From Alicyclobacillus tolerans (GTDB lineage Bacteria; Bacillota; Bacilli; Alicyclobacillales; Alicyclobacillaceae), in contig NZ_JAJFNK010000015.1 of NCBI RefSeq assembly GCF_021739485.1, positions 46,223 through 110,222 on the forward strand: DNA of 64,000 nt, read 5' to 3'. The notes beneath the pieces are model-generated. The model searched no databases. It was not told the origin of the DNA and saw nothing but the letters and a program-made list of their open reading frames with translations. The number at the start of each line of letters is the position of its first letter. The stretch's first letter is position 1. A program made the translations under genes and the position numbers. Positions 53,880-64,000 of the stretch are shown in pieces.

Positions 53880-55265
53880 ATGAATACCCAATTCGATCGG
53901 CCCTTCTTCCAAAACCTCTGGGAACAGGTTCTATTGCTTATGAAAGAGCGCATGAGCCAACCGAGTTTTGAAACTTGGTTTGGCGGCACGTCGATCATAG
54001 ACTATGAACCCGAGTCCAACTTTATTACCATTTACGTCCCGACGACCTTTGCGCGCAATTGGCTCGACGAATACTACACTTCCATGATCGAGAACTCCTT
54101 GATCGCGTTGACCGAACACGAGTACCGTGTCAAATTCACTACCGACCCGACGCCCGCAGTCCGTGAAGACGTAGCAACTTCCCCTCCTGCGACGGCTGCG
54201 ACGAATCCAGCTGCCACGCCATCGAACACACTGTCCAACAATCTACTGAATCCTCGATATATTTTTGAAACTTTCGTGATTGGCGCCAGCAACCGATTTG
54301 CCCATGCCGCCAGCCTCGCAGTGGCCGAGTCTCCGGCCAACGCCTACAACCCTTTATTTATCTACGGCGGAGTGGGACTGGGAAAAACACATCTGATGCA
54401 CGCCATTGGCCACTACGTGCAGCGGCGCAATCCGCAGGCTAAGGTGCTGTACCTTTCTTCCGAGCGTTTCACGAACGAATTTATTACGGCTATCCGCGAA
54501 AACAGCACCGGAGAATTTCGCAACCGCTACCGGTCCATCGACGTACTGTTGATTGACGACATTCAATTCTTGGCCAACAAGGAACAAACCCAGGAAGAGT
54601 TTTTCCACACCTTTAATGCGCTGCACGAAGCTGCCAAACAAATTGTCATCTCGAGCGACCGGCCGCCCAAAGAGATCCCTACCCTGGAAGACCGTTTGCG
54701 TTCCCGGTTTGAATGGGGATTAATTACGGACATTCAACCTCCCGACTTAGAGACGAGAATTGCCATTTTGCAGCGCAAAGCCAAGGCCGACGGATTGAAC
54801 ATCCCGCAGGAAGTCGCTTACTTTATCGCCAACCAGGTCAACTCGAACATTCGCGAACTCGAAGGTGCCCTCATCCGCGTGATTGCATACTCGTCCTTAG
54901 TGAACGAGGACGTCTCTGTGGATTTGGCGGAACAGGCCCTTAAAGACATCATTTCTCCGGACCGGCCAAAAGCCATCACGGTTGGGGACATTCAAAAGAT
55001 CGTCGGGGACCACTTCGGGCTTAAAATCGAGGATTTAAAAGCTAAGAAAAGAACCAAAAACGTCGCCTTTCCACGGCAAATTGCCATGTACCTCACGCGC
55101 GAACTCACCGATATGTCTTTGCCGCGAATCGGAGACGCGTTTGGAGGCCGAGACCATACGACCGTTTTACACGCATTGGAAAAGGTGACCGAAGAAATGG
55201 ACAAAGACGACCAGGTGAAGTCCACCATCAGCCGTCTCGCTGAAGCCATTCGCACCTTGTTGTAG
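53880..55265 (+). CDS. dnaA: chromosomal replication initiator protein DnaA
   Basis: DnaA, 461 residues. Domain I (1-~85) is followed by a short Pro/Ala/Thr linker (~90-120). The AAA+ domain has Walker [10 protein letters not shown] (163-171), Walker [13 protein letters not shown] and the sensor [23 protein letters not shown]-binding domain IV ends with [13 protein letters not shown]. Residues near the N-terminus of domain III ([13 protein letters not shown]) are conserved. ATG 53880 lies 14 bases after GGAGG, slightly longer than usual. DnaA boxes on both sides suggest autorepression. Confidence 0.98.
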   Translation: MNTQFDRPFFQNLWEQVLLLMKERMSQPSFETWFGGTSIIDYEPESNFITIYVPTTFARNWLDEYYTSMIENSLIALTEHEYRVKFTTDPTPAVREDVATSPPATAATNPAATPSNTLSNNLLNPRYIFETFVIGASNRFAHAASLAVAESPANAYNPLFIYGGVGLGKTHLMHAIGHYVQRRNPQAKVLYLSSERFTNEFITAIRENSTGEFRNRYRSIDVLLIDDIQFLANKEQTQEEFFHTFNALHEAAKQIVISSDRPPKEIPTLEDRLRSRFEWGLITDIQPPDLETRIAILQRKAKADGLNIPQEVAYFIANQVNSNIRELEGALIRVIAYSSLVNEDVSVDLAEQALKDIISPDRPKAITVGDIQKIVGDHFGLKIEDLKAKKRTKNVAFPRQIAMYLTRELTDMSLPRIGDAFGGRDHTTVLHALEKVTEEMDKDDQVKSTISRLAEAIRTLL

Positions 55266-55440
55266 GCTGCTGTTTTCCACATGTGGATATAAAATAAAAG
55301 TCATAAAAATTGACCACAGGCTATCCACATGTGTATAAGTTGTGTTTGCTCGGTTTTTTTTACTTATCCACAATTCCACAGGTATTATTACTATTACTGT
55401 TTATATGTTTAGATCTAATTCCTAATACCTACTACTTAAA
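55266..55440. other. downstream half of oriC with DnaA boxes and DnaA-trio-like tract
   Basis: Between dnaA and dnaN lie DnaA boxes at 55273-55281, 55282-55290, 55321-55329 and 55330-55338 (one mismatch each) and a perfect TTATCCACA at 55364-55372, followed by a weak tandem box (55372-55380). After GG, TATTATTACTATTACTG (55383-55399) has the 3-base periodicity of DnaA-trios, then an AT-rich stretch to ~55440. The order matches the basal unwinding system of Bacillus incC. Confidence 0.8.
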
Positions 55441-55528
55441 ACAAACAGCAAACAACCCGGAAAATCGAGCAATACGAAGCGGCAGCTGCTGCACACCGGA
55501 CACTCCAGAACCAGGAAGGGGCCGAACC

Positions 55529-56653
55529 ATGAAGTTTCTCATCAAACAGTCCGTATTGGTGGATCTCATCCAAACCGTCTCCAAGGCCGTAGCCGTCCGT
55601 ACAACCAAACAGATTTTGACAGGCATTCTCTTAAACCTCAGCGAAGAACAGCTGACGGCAACGGCCTACGACTTGGAACTGGGTATCCAAGACACCGTAT
55701 ACAAGTCCGAAGAGAACGGGTTAACGGTTGAACAGCCCGGAAACATTGTTCTGCCTGCCCGCTACTTTTCCGAAGTCATCCGCAAACTGCCGGATCAGGA
55801 AGTTTCGATTCAAGTCAACAACAACTACATGACGGAGATCCGCTCCGGACAAGCCCAGTTTCACTTGCACGGCATAGATGCAGCCGAGTATCCCAAACTC
55901 CCCGTCTTTCACGAATCCAGGTCCATCGAAATGCCAAGCGACCTGATTAAAGAGATGATCCGTTCAACGGCATTTGCAGCGTCCTCCTCCGAAGTTCGCC
56001 CAATATTGACGGGTTTGTACTTCACTCTCAATCAAGAAAGCCTCACCCTGACAGCGACGGACGGATTGCGACTGGCCACCAAAACAGCGCCTGTTGAAAA
56101 AACTCCAGAACAGCTGTTTAGCGCAATTTTGCCGGCTAAATCCCTGGTCGAACTGAGCAAACTCCTGCCGGACGACGCCCGTCCCGTAGTCATGCAGTTT
56201 ACGGATAGTCATAGTCTGTTTGCAATTGACTCCACACTCTTCTACACTCGTCTGATAGAAGGTTCGTATCCCGATACGAGCCGTATCGTACCCACTACGC
56301 ACAAGACGGAAGTGGAGATTCCGGCGGAACTTTTAAGCGGAGCATTAGACCGGGCGGCCTTGATTGCCAGGGAACGGGAAAACCACATGGTACGCCTACA
56401 AATTCAAGGAGATGAATTGACGGTATCCTCGAGTTCTCCCGAGATTGGAAACGTTTCTGAAAAGGCGTACGCCAATGGCAAAACTGGAGACGACTTGCTC
56501 ATCGCCTTTAATGCCAAGTACGTCCTTGAGGCTTTGCGCGCCTGCAGCGGCGACATTACGATTTTGTTTAACGGCGCCAATCAGCCGTTCATCATTCGCG
56601 AGAAGGACCACGAAGACGGACTGCAACTCATATCTCCCGTGCTAATGAGGTGA
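55529..56653 (+). CDS. dnaN: DNA polymerase III sliding clamp (beta)
   Basis: DnaN, 374 residues, the ring clamp holding polymerase on DNA. The three clamp domains are visible from MKFLIKQSVLVDLIQTVSKA, through FHLHGIDAAEYPKLPVFHES and TATDGLRLATK, to the C-terminal ANQPFIIREKDHEDGLQLIS and PVLMR. The start is ATG 55529; an upstream frame to 55310 is in the origin. Its leader contains the origin elements, and it may be transcribed from dnaA. Confidence 0.97.
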   Translation: MKFLIKQSVLVDLIQTVSKAVAVRTTKQILTGILLNLSEEQLTATAYDLELGIQDTVYKSEENGLTVEQPGNIVLPARYFSEVIRKLPDQEVSIQVNNNYMTEIRSGQAQFHLHGIDAAEYPKLPVFHESRSIEMPSDLIKEMIRSTAFAASSSEVRPILTGLYFTLNQESLTLTATDGLRLATKTAPVEKTPEQLFSAILPAKSLVELSKLLPDDARPVVMQFTDSHSLFAIDSTLFYTRLIEGSYPDTSRIVPTTHKTEVEIPAELLSGALDRAALIARERENHMVRLQIQGDELTVSSSSPEIGNVSEKAYANGKTGDDLLIAFNAKYVLEALRACSGDITILFNGANQPFIIREKDHEDGLQLISPVLMR

Positions 56654-56657
56654 CAGC

Positions 56658-56870
56658 TTGGACATCGAAATCCACTCAGAGTACATCACCCTGGCACAGT
56701 TCCTGAAAAAAGTCGACCTCATTTCCAGCGGCGGCGAAGCCAAGGCGTTTTTGGCGAACGAACAGGTCTATGTGAACGGAGAGCCGGAACAGCGAAGAGG
56801 CAAAAAGCTTTATGCCGGCGATCGGGTTTTGGTGTTTGAGGAAGAGTATGTCCTTAAGGCGGAGTCGTAA
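56658..56870 (+). CDS. yaaA: S4-domain RNA-binding protein YaaA
   Basis: A 70-residue protein of one S4 domain: YITLAQFLKKVDLISSGGEA, KAFLANEQVYVNGEPEQRRG, KKLYAGDRVL. In Bacillus YaaA (RlbA-like) aids ribosome assembly. The start is TTG 56658 after GAGGTGA; it ends in TAATG, overlapping recF by one base. Confidence 0.95.
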   Translation: MDIEIHSEYITLAQFLKKVDLISSGGEAKAFLANEQVYVNGEPEQRRGKKLYAGDRVLVFEEEYVLKAES

Positions 56871-57988
56871 TGTTCATTAAGGACCTCACTTTGCACAACT
56901 TCCGGAATTACACCCATCAGGAAGTTTCGTTCGGAAACGAACTGAATTTGTTCGTAGGAGAAAACGCTCAAGGCAAAACCAACGCCCTTGAGGCCATCTA
57001 CTTGCTCGCGATGGGAAAGTCCCATCGCACGCAAAAAGACGCGGAACTGATGATGTGGCAGCAGCAGCACACCCTCGTGCGCGCCGCCGTACAAACCCAG
57101 CAGAGGGAAATCAAGCTGCAGATTGACCTTTCACAAAGTGGGAAAAGGGCTCAAGTCAACGGCGTCAATCAAACAAAAATGACCGATTTTGTCGGTCATT
57201 TTCAAGTTGTTCTGTTCGCTCCCGAGGACTTACAGCTCGTCAAAGGCGGCCCAAGCCTCCGCCGCCGGTTCATGGACATGGAACTCGGTCAGACCAAGCC
57301 AAGGTACCTGTATCACTTGGGTCAATACATGCGGTCCTTGCAGCAGCGCAACTCGCTGTTGAAACAAGATGCGCCCGATTGGGCGTATGTCGAAGTGTTT
57401 GAAGAACAACTGGTGGAACACGGAGTCTACATTTTGTCGCAAAGGCTTCGGTTTGTCGAGCAAATCGAAGAGCTTGCGAAAGGCCTTCACGATTCCATCT
57501 CCAACGGCGGAGAACGCTTTTCCCTGGACTACTCTCCTTCCGTTCCCAGTTTGAACTTTCGAGACTTTTCGCCACAAAGCGCACAACCTGAAGAGTTTGC
57601 CGAAGCTTTGCGCAGCGCCTTGAAGCAAAAGCGCAACACGGACCGGCGACTGGGCTACACGACGACGGGCCCGCACCGCGACGACTTGGTGTTTTTCCTG
57701 GATGGGCAGCCGGTTCACTCCTTCGCCAGCCAAGGGCAGCAACGCACCATCGCACTGTCGCTGAGGCTCGCAGAAATCGACTTTATTCACCGGGAAATTG
57801 GGGAATATCCTGTGCTGCTGTTAGACGACGTGTTGTCCGAACTCGACGACACTCGCCAAAAAAATTTGATTCTTTCCATGAGCGAACGCGTTCAGACGAT
57901 TTTAACGACCACGAGCCTGTTCCAGCTGAACGACAAATTGGACAAGGCCACACGTTTGTTTTATGTTCGTTCTGGTATAATACAGTAA
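56870..57988 (+). CDS. recF: DNA replication and repair protein RecF
   Basis: RecF, 372 residues, an SMC-like ABC ATPase that helps load RecA at single-strand gaps. LHNFRNYTHQEVSFGNELNL, Walker A VGENAQGKTNALEAIY, the signature FASQGQQRTIALSLRLAEI and Walker B LLLDDVLSELDDTRQKNL are present. It is translationally coupled to yaaA. Confidence 0.97.
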   Translation: MFIKDLTLHNFRNYTHQEVSFGNELNLFVGENAQGKTNALEAIYLLAMGKSHRTQKDAELMMWQQQHTLVRAAVQTQQREIKLQIDLSQSGKRAQVNGVNQTKMTDFVGHFQVVLFAPEDLQLVKGGPSLRRRFMDMELGQTKPRYLYHLGQYMRSLQQRNSLLKQDAPDWAYVEVFEEQLVEHGVYILSQRLRFVEQIEELAKGLHDSISNGGERFSLDYSPSVPSLNFRDFSPQSAQPEEFAEALRSALKQKRNTDRRLGYTTTGPHRDDLVFFLDGQPVHSFASQGQQRTIALSLRLAEIDFIHREIGEYPVLLLDDVLSELDDTRQKNLILSMSERVQTILTTTSLFQLNDKLDKATRLFYVRSGIIQ

Positions 57989-58005
57989 GAGGGGTAGGTG
58001 TTTCT

Positions 58006-58254
58006 ATGTTCATTCACATCGGCGGAGACACCATGGTTCACCTAGAAGACGTGATAGGCATTTTTGATATACAATCCAAGAGCAGTCCTCTTACGGCTCA
58101 GTTTCTTGAACAAATCAAGCAGCAGCCAGCTATCGAGGTCGTAGACCCCGGTGAAATTAAGTCATTCATTCTAACCGATAAAAAACTGTACTATTCCCCC
58201 ATTTCGTCCCTAACGTTAAAAAAGCGCGCACAGCAACAAGACCTGGGTAACTGA
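58006..58254 (+). CDS. remB: extracellular-matrix regulator RemB (YaaB)
   Basis: An 82-residue DUF370 protein: MFIHIGGDTMVHLEDVIGIF, then FILTDKKLYYSPISSLTLKK. In Bacillus RemB/YaaB sits between recF and gyrB and has been linked to biofilm matrix control with RemA. It follows recF by 17 bases. Confidence 0.93.
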   Translation: MFIHIGGDTMVHLEDVIGIFDIQSKSSPLTAQFLEQIKQQPAIEVVDPGEIKSFILTDKKLYYSPISSLTLKKRAQQQDLGN

Positions 58255-58343
58255 CGTTGTCCCATGCGGGTTGAACCGCGCACAGTACTGGACTGATGAA
58301 CGCAATTTGTGCGAACGGTCCATATTTTTTGGAGGGAATCTAG

Positions 58344-60245
<1,902 letters not shown>

Positions 60246-60262
60246 TTTCGCCATGTAAGTCC

Positions 60263-60289
60263 AGGCGGAGGCCTTCGGTCCCGCCTTTT
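60263..60289 (+). terminator. hairpin between gyrB and gyrA
   Basis: AGGCGG (60263-60268) pairs with CCGCCT (60281-60286), with a partly paired interior around CTTCGG, followed by TTTTG. It may partly terminate gyrB transcripts or attenuate gyrA. Confidence 0.6.
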
Positions 60290-60326
60290 GTCCCTGCAAT
60301 CTGTAAACTCGTAGGAGTGACCGCAA

Positions 60327-62993
60327 TTGTCAGAATCTAGCAAGGTTCTTCCCATTGACCTGAGCGAAGAACTCAGGCACTCGTTCATTGACTATGCGAT
60401 GAGCGTCATTGTCAGCCGGGCTATTCCAGACGTCCGCGACGGGCTGAAACCTGTACACCGGCGCATTCTGTACGCGATGTACGAAAGCGGCATGACCCCG
60501 GACAAACCGTATAAAAAGTCCGCCCGCATCGTCGGCGACGTCCTCGGTAAATACCACCCGCATGGCGATTCGGCTGTGTACGACGCGCTGGTGCGGATGG
60601 CCCAGGACTTCTCGACCCGTTACCTGTTGGTCGACGGCCATGGGAACTTTGGATCGGTCGACGGAGACGCTGCAGCAGCCATGCGATACACGGAATCCCG
60701 CATGTCCAACATCGCCATGGAACTGCTGCGCGACATCAACAAGGAAACGGTCGACTTCGGACCCAACTACGACGGCAACGAGCAAGAACCGTTGGTGCTC
60801 CCGGCGAGGTTCCCGAATCTTTTGGTCAACGGATCGTCCGGCATTGCGGTTGGAATGGCGACCAACATTCCTCCGCATAATCTGCGTGAAGTCATTGACG
60901 GCGTCGTCATGTTGATTGACCAACCGGATGCGACCGTCGACGACTTGATGCAGGTTATCCAAGGTCCCGATTTTCCCACCGGCGGCATTATTCTCGGCCG
61001 CGAAGGCATCAAAAACGCGTTTCTCACCGGCCGGGGTTCCATTACGGTCCGCGCCGCGACGGAGTTTGAGGAAATGGCCGGGGGCAAAACCCGCATTGTG
61101 GTCACGGAGATTCCATACCAGCAAAACAAAGCCCGGCTCATCGAGAAAATTGCCGAGTTAACGCGGGAGAAAAAAATCGACGGCATCACCGACTTGCGCG
61201 ATGAGTCAGACCGAAACGGCATGCGCATCGTGATCGAACTCAGGCGCGACGTGAAACCCCAGGTTGTGCTCAACAACCTGTTCAAACATACGGCTTTGCA
61301 GTCGACGTTTGGCGTGATCACGTTGGCACTCGTCAACGGGCAGCCGAAAGTCCTGAATTTGCGCCAAGTGCTGTACCACTACCTCGAGCACCAGCGCGAA
61401 GTGGTTCGCCGCCGCACCCAGTTCGACCTGAACAAAGCGGAGGCGCGCGCTCACATCCTAGAAGGTTTGCGGATTGCGCTCGACCACATCGACGAAATCA
61501 TCGCCCTCATCCGGGCATCGGCTACGACCGACGAAGCGCGCGATGGCTTGATGTCCCGATTTTCGCTGTCGCACGAACAGGCCCAGGCCATCCTCGATAT
61601 GCGCCTGCAGCGCTTGACCGGATTGGAACGGGAAAAGATTGAGGCGGAATACCAAGAACTCATTAAACTGATTGGAGAACTGCGCGCCATTTTGGCGGAC
61701 GAAGCCAAGCTGTTGGCCGTCATCCGGGAGGAAATCCTGCAGGTTCGCGAAAAGTACGGAGATGAGCGGAAGACTAAGATTGTCGCCGTGGAAGGCGAGA
61801 TCAACGCAGCGGACCTCATCCCGGTGCAGGACGTGGTGGTCACCATCACCCACGCAGGGTACGTCAAACGCCTGCCGTTGTCCATTTACCACAGCCAGAA
61901 CCGGGGCGGCCGGGGCATGTCCATGATTGGGACGCGCGAAGAGGACTTTGTCGAACACTTGTACATTACGTCCAGTCACGATTTTCTGCTGTTCTTTACG
62001 AACCGAGGCCGGATGTACGCCCTAAAGGCTTACGAGATCCCGGAGTACGGGCGACAGGCCAAGGGCATCCCAATCATCAACTTGCTGCAAATCGACCAAG
62101 GGGAAAAGGTGTCCGCCGTCATTCCGGTGGCTTCCATCGGTGAAGGCGAACTGAAGGACCTTGCCTTATTCTTTGCGACCCGGCAGGGAATCGTAAAGAA
62201 AACGCTGCTGCGGGACTATGCGAATATCCGCAAAACAGGGCTCATTGCGATTAACCTGCGCGAAGACGACGAAGTCATCAGCGTGCGTTTGACCGACAGT
62301 AAAAAAGAGATTATTATGGCCACCAGACAGGGCATGTCTATCCGCTATCACGAGAAAGACGTGCGCCTCATGGGCCGCAGCGCGACCGGAGTGAAAGGCA
62401 TCCAACTCGGCGACGACGACGATGTCATCGGTATGGACGTCGTGGAACCGGACAGCGAGGTACTTGTCGTCACCACCCGCGGCTACGGGAAGAAGACTCC
62501 CGTGGATGACTACCGCATTCAAACGCGCGGCGGCAAGGGCATTAAAACGATGAACTGTACTCCGAAAAACGGAGAAGTCATCGGGCTGAAGATGGTGCAG
62601 CCTACGGACGATTTGATGATCATTACCACGGCGGGGGTTGCGATTCGCATTCACGTTGACGGAATTTCCACCCAAGGCCGCAATACGCAGGGTGTGCGCC
62701 TCATCAACGTCGCCGACGGAGAAGAAGTGGCGACTGCGGCATTATCGGTGCGAACCGACGAGGATGAGCAAGACCCAGAAGCCATGAATGGACAAAACGG
62801 TGGCTCGGTCGTCGACGGCGAAGAGGGAATGGATAACGACGAACTGGATGGTACATCGGGTCTCGGTGACGGCGAAGTCATCATCGACGGCGCTGAAGGA
62901 ATCGAGGAAATCGAGGACGACGAAGTTACGGAAATCGCCGAAGGCGACGCCATGGACGACGAGGAACCCGGAGAGGGTTCTGACGAAGAATAG
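60327..62993 (+). CDS. gyrA: DNA gyrase subunit A with acidic C-terminal tail
   Basis: GyrA, 888 residues, about 60 longer than many. It has the catalytic Tyr121 in [19 protein letters not shown] and the quinolone region [19 protein letters not shown] with the usual Ser82 and Asp86. The C-terminal beta-pinwheel starts after ~510 and carries the GyrA box QNRGGRGM. Residues ~810-888 are a tail with 34 Asp/Glu and no Lys/Arg among 79. The start is TTG 60327 after GTAGGAGTG. Acidic tails regulate DNA wrapping in some gyrases; here that is inference. Confidence 0.97.
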   Translation: MSESSKVLPIDLSEELRHSFIDYAMSVIVSRAIPDVRDGLKPVHRRILYAMYESGMTPDKPYKKSARIVGDVLGKYHPHGDSAVYDALVRMAQDFSTRYLLVDGHGNFGSVDGDAAAAMRYTESRMSNIAMELLRDINKETVDFGPNYDGNEQEPLVLPARFPNLLVNGSSGIAVGMATNIPPHNLREVIDGVVMLIDQPDATVDDLMQVIQGPDFPTGGIILGREGIKNAFLTGRGSITVRAATEFEEMAGGKTRIVVTEIPYQQNKARLIEKIAELTREKKIDGITDLRDESDRNGMRIVIELRRDVKPQVVLNNLFKHTALQSTFGVITLALVNGQPKVLNLRQVLYHYLEHQREVVRRRTQFDLNKAEARAHILEGLRIALDHIDEIIALIRASATTDEARDGLMSRFSLSHEQAQAILDMRLQRLTGLEREKIEAEYQELIKLIGELRAILADEAKLLAVIREEILQVREKYGDERKTKIVAVEGEINAADLIPVQDVVVTITHAGYVKRLPLSIYHSQNRGGRGMSMIGTREEDFVEHLYITSSHDFLLFFTNRGRMYALKAYEIPEYGRQAKGIPIINLLQIDQGEKVSAVIPVASIGEGELKDLALFFATRQGIVKKTLLRDYANIRKTGLIAINLREDDEVISVRLTDSKKEIIMATRQGMSIRYHEKDVRLMGRSATGVKGIQLGDDDDVIGMDVVEPDSEVLVVTTRGYGKKTPVDDYRIQTRGGKGIKTMNCTPKNGEVIGLKMVQPTDDLMIITTAGVAIRIHVDGISTQGRNTQGVRLINVADGEEVATAALSVRTDEDEQDPEAMNGQNGGSVVDGEEGMDNDELDGTSGLGDGEVIIDGAEGIEEIEDDEVTEIAEGDAMDDEEPGEGSDEE

Positions 62994-63078
62994 AAACAAC
63001 GCAAGTGACATGAAACGATAGTCATAAGCCGATAGTCATGAAACGATAGAACGGCTCAGAGGTTTGGAGGGACGCACA

Positions 63079-63189
63079 ATGATGTCTGGAATCGAAGAAC
63101 TGGCTTTTCGCCAAGGAGCGATGTTTTTAGGGCTCTTCGTCTTTATTGGCGTAGCCTACTTGGTCGTCAATTCGCTCGTTAAACGGTGA
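63079..63189 (+). CDS. 36-residue single-span membrane peptide
   Basis: A small gene between gyrA and the rRNA operon. MMSGIEELAFRQGAMFLGLF continues into the hydrophobic VFIGVAYLVV and ends NSLVKR, giving one membrane helix (about 14-30) with a positive end. ATG 63079 follows GGAGGGACGCACA; ATG 63082 is also in frame. A terminator lies 30 bases after the stop. I do not recognise a family. It may be a small membrane regulator. Confidence 0.7.
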   Translation: MMSGIEELAFRQGAMFLGLFVFIGVAYLVVNSLVKR

Positions 63190-63218
63190 CGCATATCAAA
63201 GGCAGGCTTTGACGAAGA

Positions 63219-63266
63219 GGCAGGCTGATGGCGCGGTTTAAACACCGCTCCCAGCCTGCTTTATTT
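63219..63266 (+). terminator. rho-independent terminator before the rRNA operon
   Basis: GCAGGCTG (63220-63227) pairs with CAGCCTGC (63252-63259), with an inner GCGGT/ACCGC stem closing on TTAAAC. TTTATTT follows. It ends the gyrA/small peptide transcript. Confidence 0.85.
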
Positions 63267-63432
63267 CTGAGCGGCAGGGTATTGCTTGTCTGCCGTTCCG
63301 GGAAGCTTCTATCATGGCTTACTTCTTTAAGGTGAACCAAGACCATTCTGCGCGGCGCCAGCTTATTTCACCGTTTAAACCCCGCTTATTTACGTCCACT
63401 TAAAATTTCCTTGAACTTCTTAGGTATTTTCC

Positions 63433-63461
63433 TTGACTCTGCAATAGAGCGGTGGTATATT
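63433..63461 (+). promoter_or_regulatory. rRNA operon promoter
   Basis: TTGACT (63433-63438), 17-base spacer, TATATT (63456-63461), preceded by T/A-rich DNA. Transcription would start near 63468, about 250 bases before 16S. No tandem second promoter of equal quality is seen. Confidence 0.85.
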
Positions 63462-63575
63462 AGTCGATGTCGCCGCGAGAGCGGCACCGCAGAAACGCTT
63501 CAAAAACCCCATCATAGCAAGGTCTTTTGAAACCCTCGAACCAGGCAAGTCGCCAAGTTCAAACGGTTGAAAAAG

Positions 63576-63617
63576 GGTTCTTCCGCAAAGCTCAGTTGAG
63601 TTTTGTGCGGTGAGAAC
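63576..63617 (+). other. rRNA leader hairpin
   Basis: In the leader, CCGCA and TGCGG (plus outer GTTCT/GAGAAC) enclose CTCAGTTGAG. It is a two-part stem-loop upstream of boxA, probably part of the antitermination/processing structure. Confidence 0.5.
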
Positions 63618-63652
63618 AGCGGGCGATTGAAACGCGGATGCGTAAGAGTCAT

Positions 63653-63668
63653 GTGGTTCCTTGAAAAC
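63653..63668 (+). promoter_or_regulatory. boxA-like antitermination sequence
   Basis: GTGGTTCCTTGAAAACTGAACA resembles the Bacillus boxA (TGTTCTTTGAAAACT); it sits about 50 bases before the mature 16S. NusB/NusE would bind here. Confidence 0.6.
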
Positions 63669-63715
63669 TGAACACGTAAGAGAGACGCAAAGTGCTCGAA
63701 GTGAGCAAAGGATGT

Positions 63716-64000
63716 ATATTTGAGAGTTTGATCCTGGCTCAGGACGAACGCTGGCGGCGTGCCTAATACATGCAAGTCGAGCGGACCTTAGGGTCAGCGG
63801 CGGACGGGTGAGTAACACGTGGGCAATCTGCCGAGCAGACCGGAATAACGCCTGGAAACGGGTGCTAATGCCGGATAGGCAGCGAGGAGGCATCTCCTTG
63901 CTGGGAAAGGTGCAACTGCACCACTGTTCGAGGAGCCCGCGGCGCATTAGCTAGTTGGTAAGGTGAAGGCTTACCAAGGCGACGATGCGTAGCCGACCTG
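63716..64000 (+). rRNA. rrs: 16S ribosomal RNA, 5' part
   Basis: The 27F primer sequence AGAGTTTGATCCTGGCTCAG begins at 63723 (E. coli position 8), so the mature 5' end is about 63716. Only ~285 bases are in the window, through the first helices to CGATGCGTAGCCGACCTG. Signatures AGCGGCGGACGGGTGAGTAA and CGCGGCGCATTAGCTAGTTG are bacterial; the V1 stem-loop (GGACCTTAGGGTC) is very short, and overall similarity is highest, by memory, to Alicyclobacillus. Confidence 0.97.

Noticed and set aside
57785..57798. Noc-binding-site-like ATTCACCGGGAAAT in recF
   Set aside because: 12 of 14 matches to ATTTCCCGGGAAAT, but inside coding DNA and not supported by other sites nearby.

Overview
The window is the replication-origin region of a spore-forming, low-to-mid GC Firmicute, most likely a member of the Alicyclobacillaceae. 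The evidence is the gene order rpmH-rnpA-yidD-yidC-jag-mnmE-mnmG-rsmG on one side of the origin and dnaA-dnaN-yaaA-recF-remB-gyrB-gyrA-rrn on the other, the walRK-yycHI-walJ-htrA-rlmH block, sporulation-linked genes (yyaC, yidC/spoIIIJ and a decayed gerA-type germination locus), and the first ~285 bases of a 16S rRNA gene with Alicyclobacillus-like sequence. Nearly everything left of ~53.2 kb is on the minus strand and everything right of it is on the plus strand, so both arms are mostly transcribed away from the origin.

Layout. 1-4.1 kb: end of an electron-transfer flavoprotein beta gene, a class V aminotransferase, and a KtrB/KtrA potassium channel pair. 4.2-10.6 kb: DHA2-type exporter, then a flavoprotein-SDR-cytochrome P450 operon and a CNNM/HlyC-type membrane protein. 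10.8-14.8 kb: SIMPL protein, small membrane protein, and a glycosyltransferase/secreted TIM-barrel-like pair that looks like exopolysaccharide machinery. 15-18.4 kb: TauE/SafE permease, DbpA-type RNA helicase, CBO0543-type membrane protein, rlmH. 18.4-25.6 kb: htrA, walJ, yycI, yycH, walK, walR. 25.6-29.8 kb: dnaB, rplI, a DUF2232 protein and a MazG-like protein, without the usual gdpP between the last two groups. 29.8-35.4 kb: accessory segment interrupting the conserved order, with a ROK regulator, a RacA-like HTH/coiled-coil protein, an XRE-PAS-MEDS regulator with a separate MEDS protein, and remnants of HTH and gerA genes. 35.5-44.97 kb: rpsR-ssb-rpsF, ychF, DUF951, MscS, a CvpA-like membrane protein, yyaC, a lipid kinase, DUF4446, DUF554, parB and parA, with two parS sites inside parB. 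45.3-53.2 kb: noc, rsmG, mnmG, mnmE, jag, yidC, yidD, rnpA, rpmH. 53.2-55.5 kb: bipartite oriC, with DnaA-box clusters on both sides of dnaA and a DnaA-trio-like tract before dnaN. 55.5-64 kb: dnaN to gyrA, a 36-residue membrane peptide, and the rrn promoter, leader and 16S start.

How it works together. The origin-proximal core couples initiation (dnaA, oriC, dnaN, recF, gyrase), origin segregation (ParAB-parS), nucleoid occlusion (Noc), tRNA and rRNA modification (MnmE/MnmG, RsmG, RlmH) and membrane insertion (YidC/YidD, Jag). WalRK with YycHI, WalJ and HtrA controls and protects the cell wall. The most original material is the MEDS regulator pair in the 30-35 kb accessory segment, the flavoprotein-SDR-P450 operon, and two unlisted ~36-residue peptides with clean ribosome-binding sites and terminators. 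TTG start codons are unusually frequent (gyrB, gyrA, parB, yidC, rpmH, walJ and others). No tRNA gene, insertion sequence, prophage or CRISPR array was recognised.
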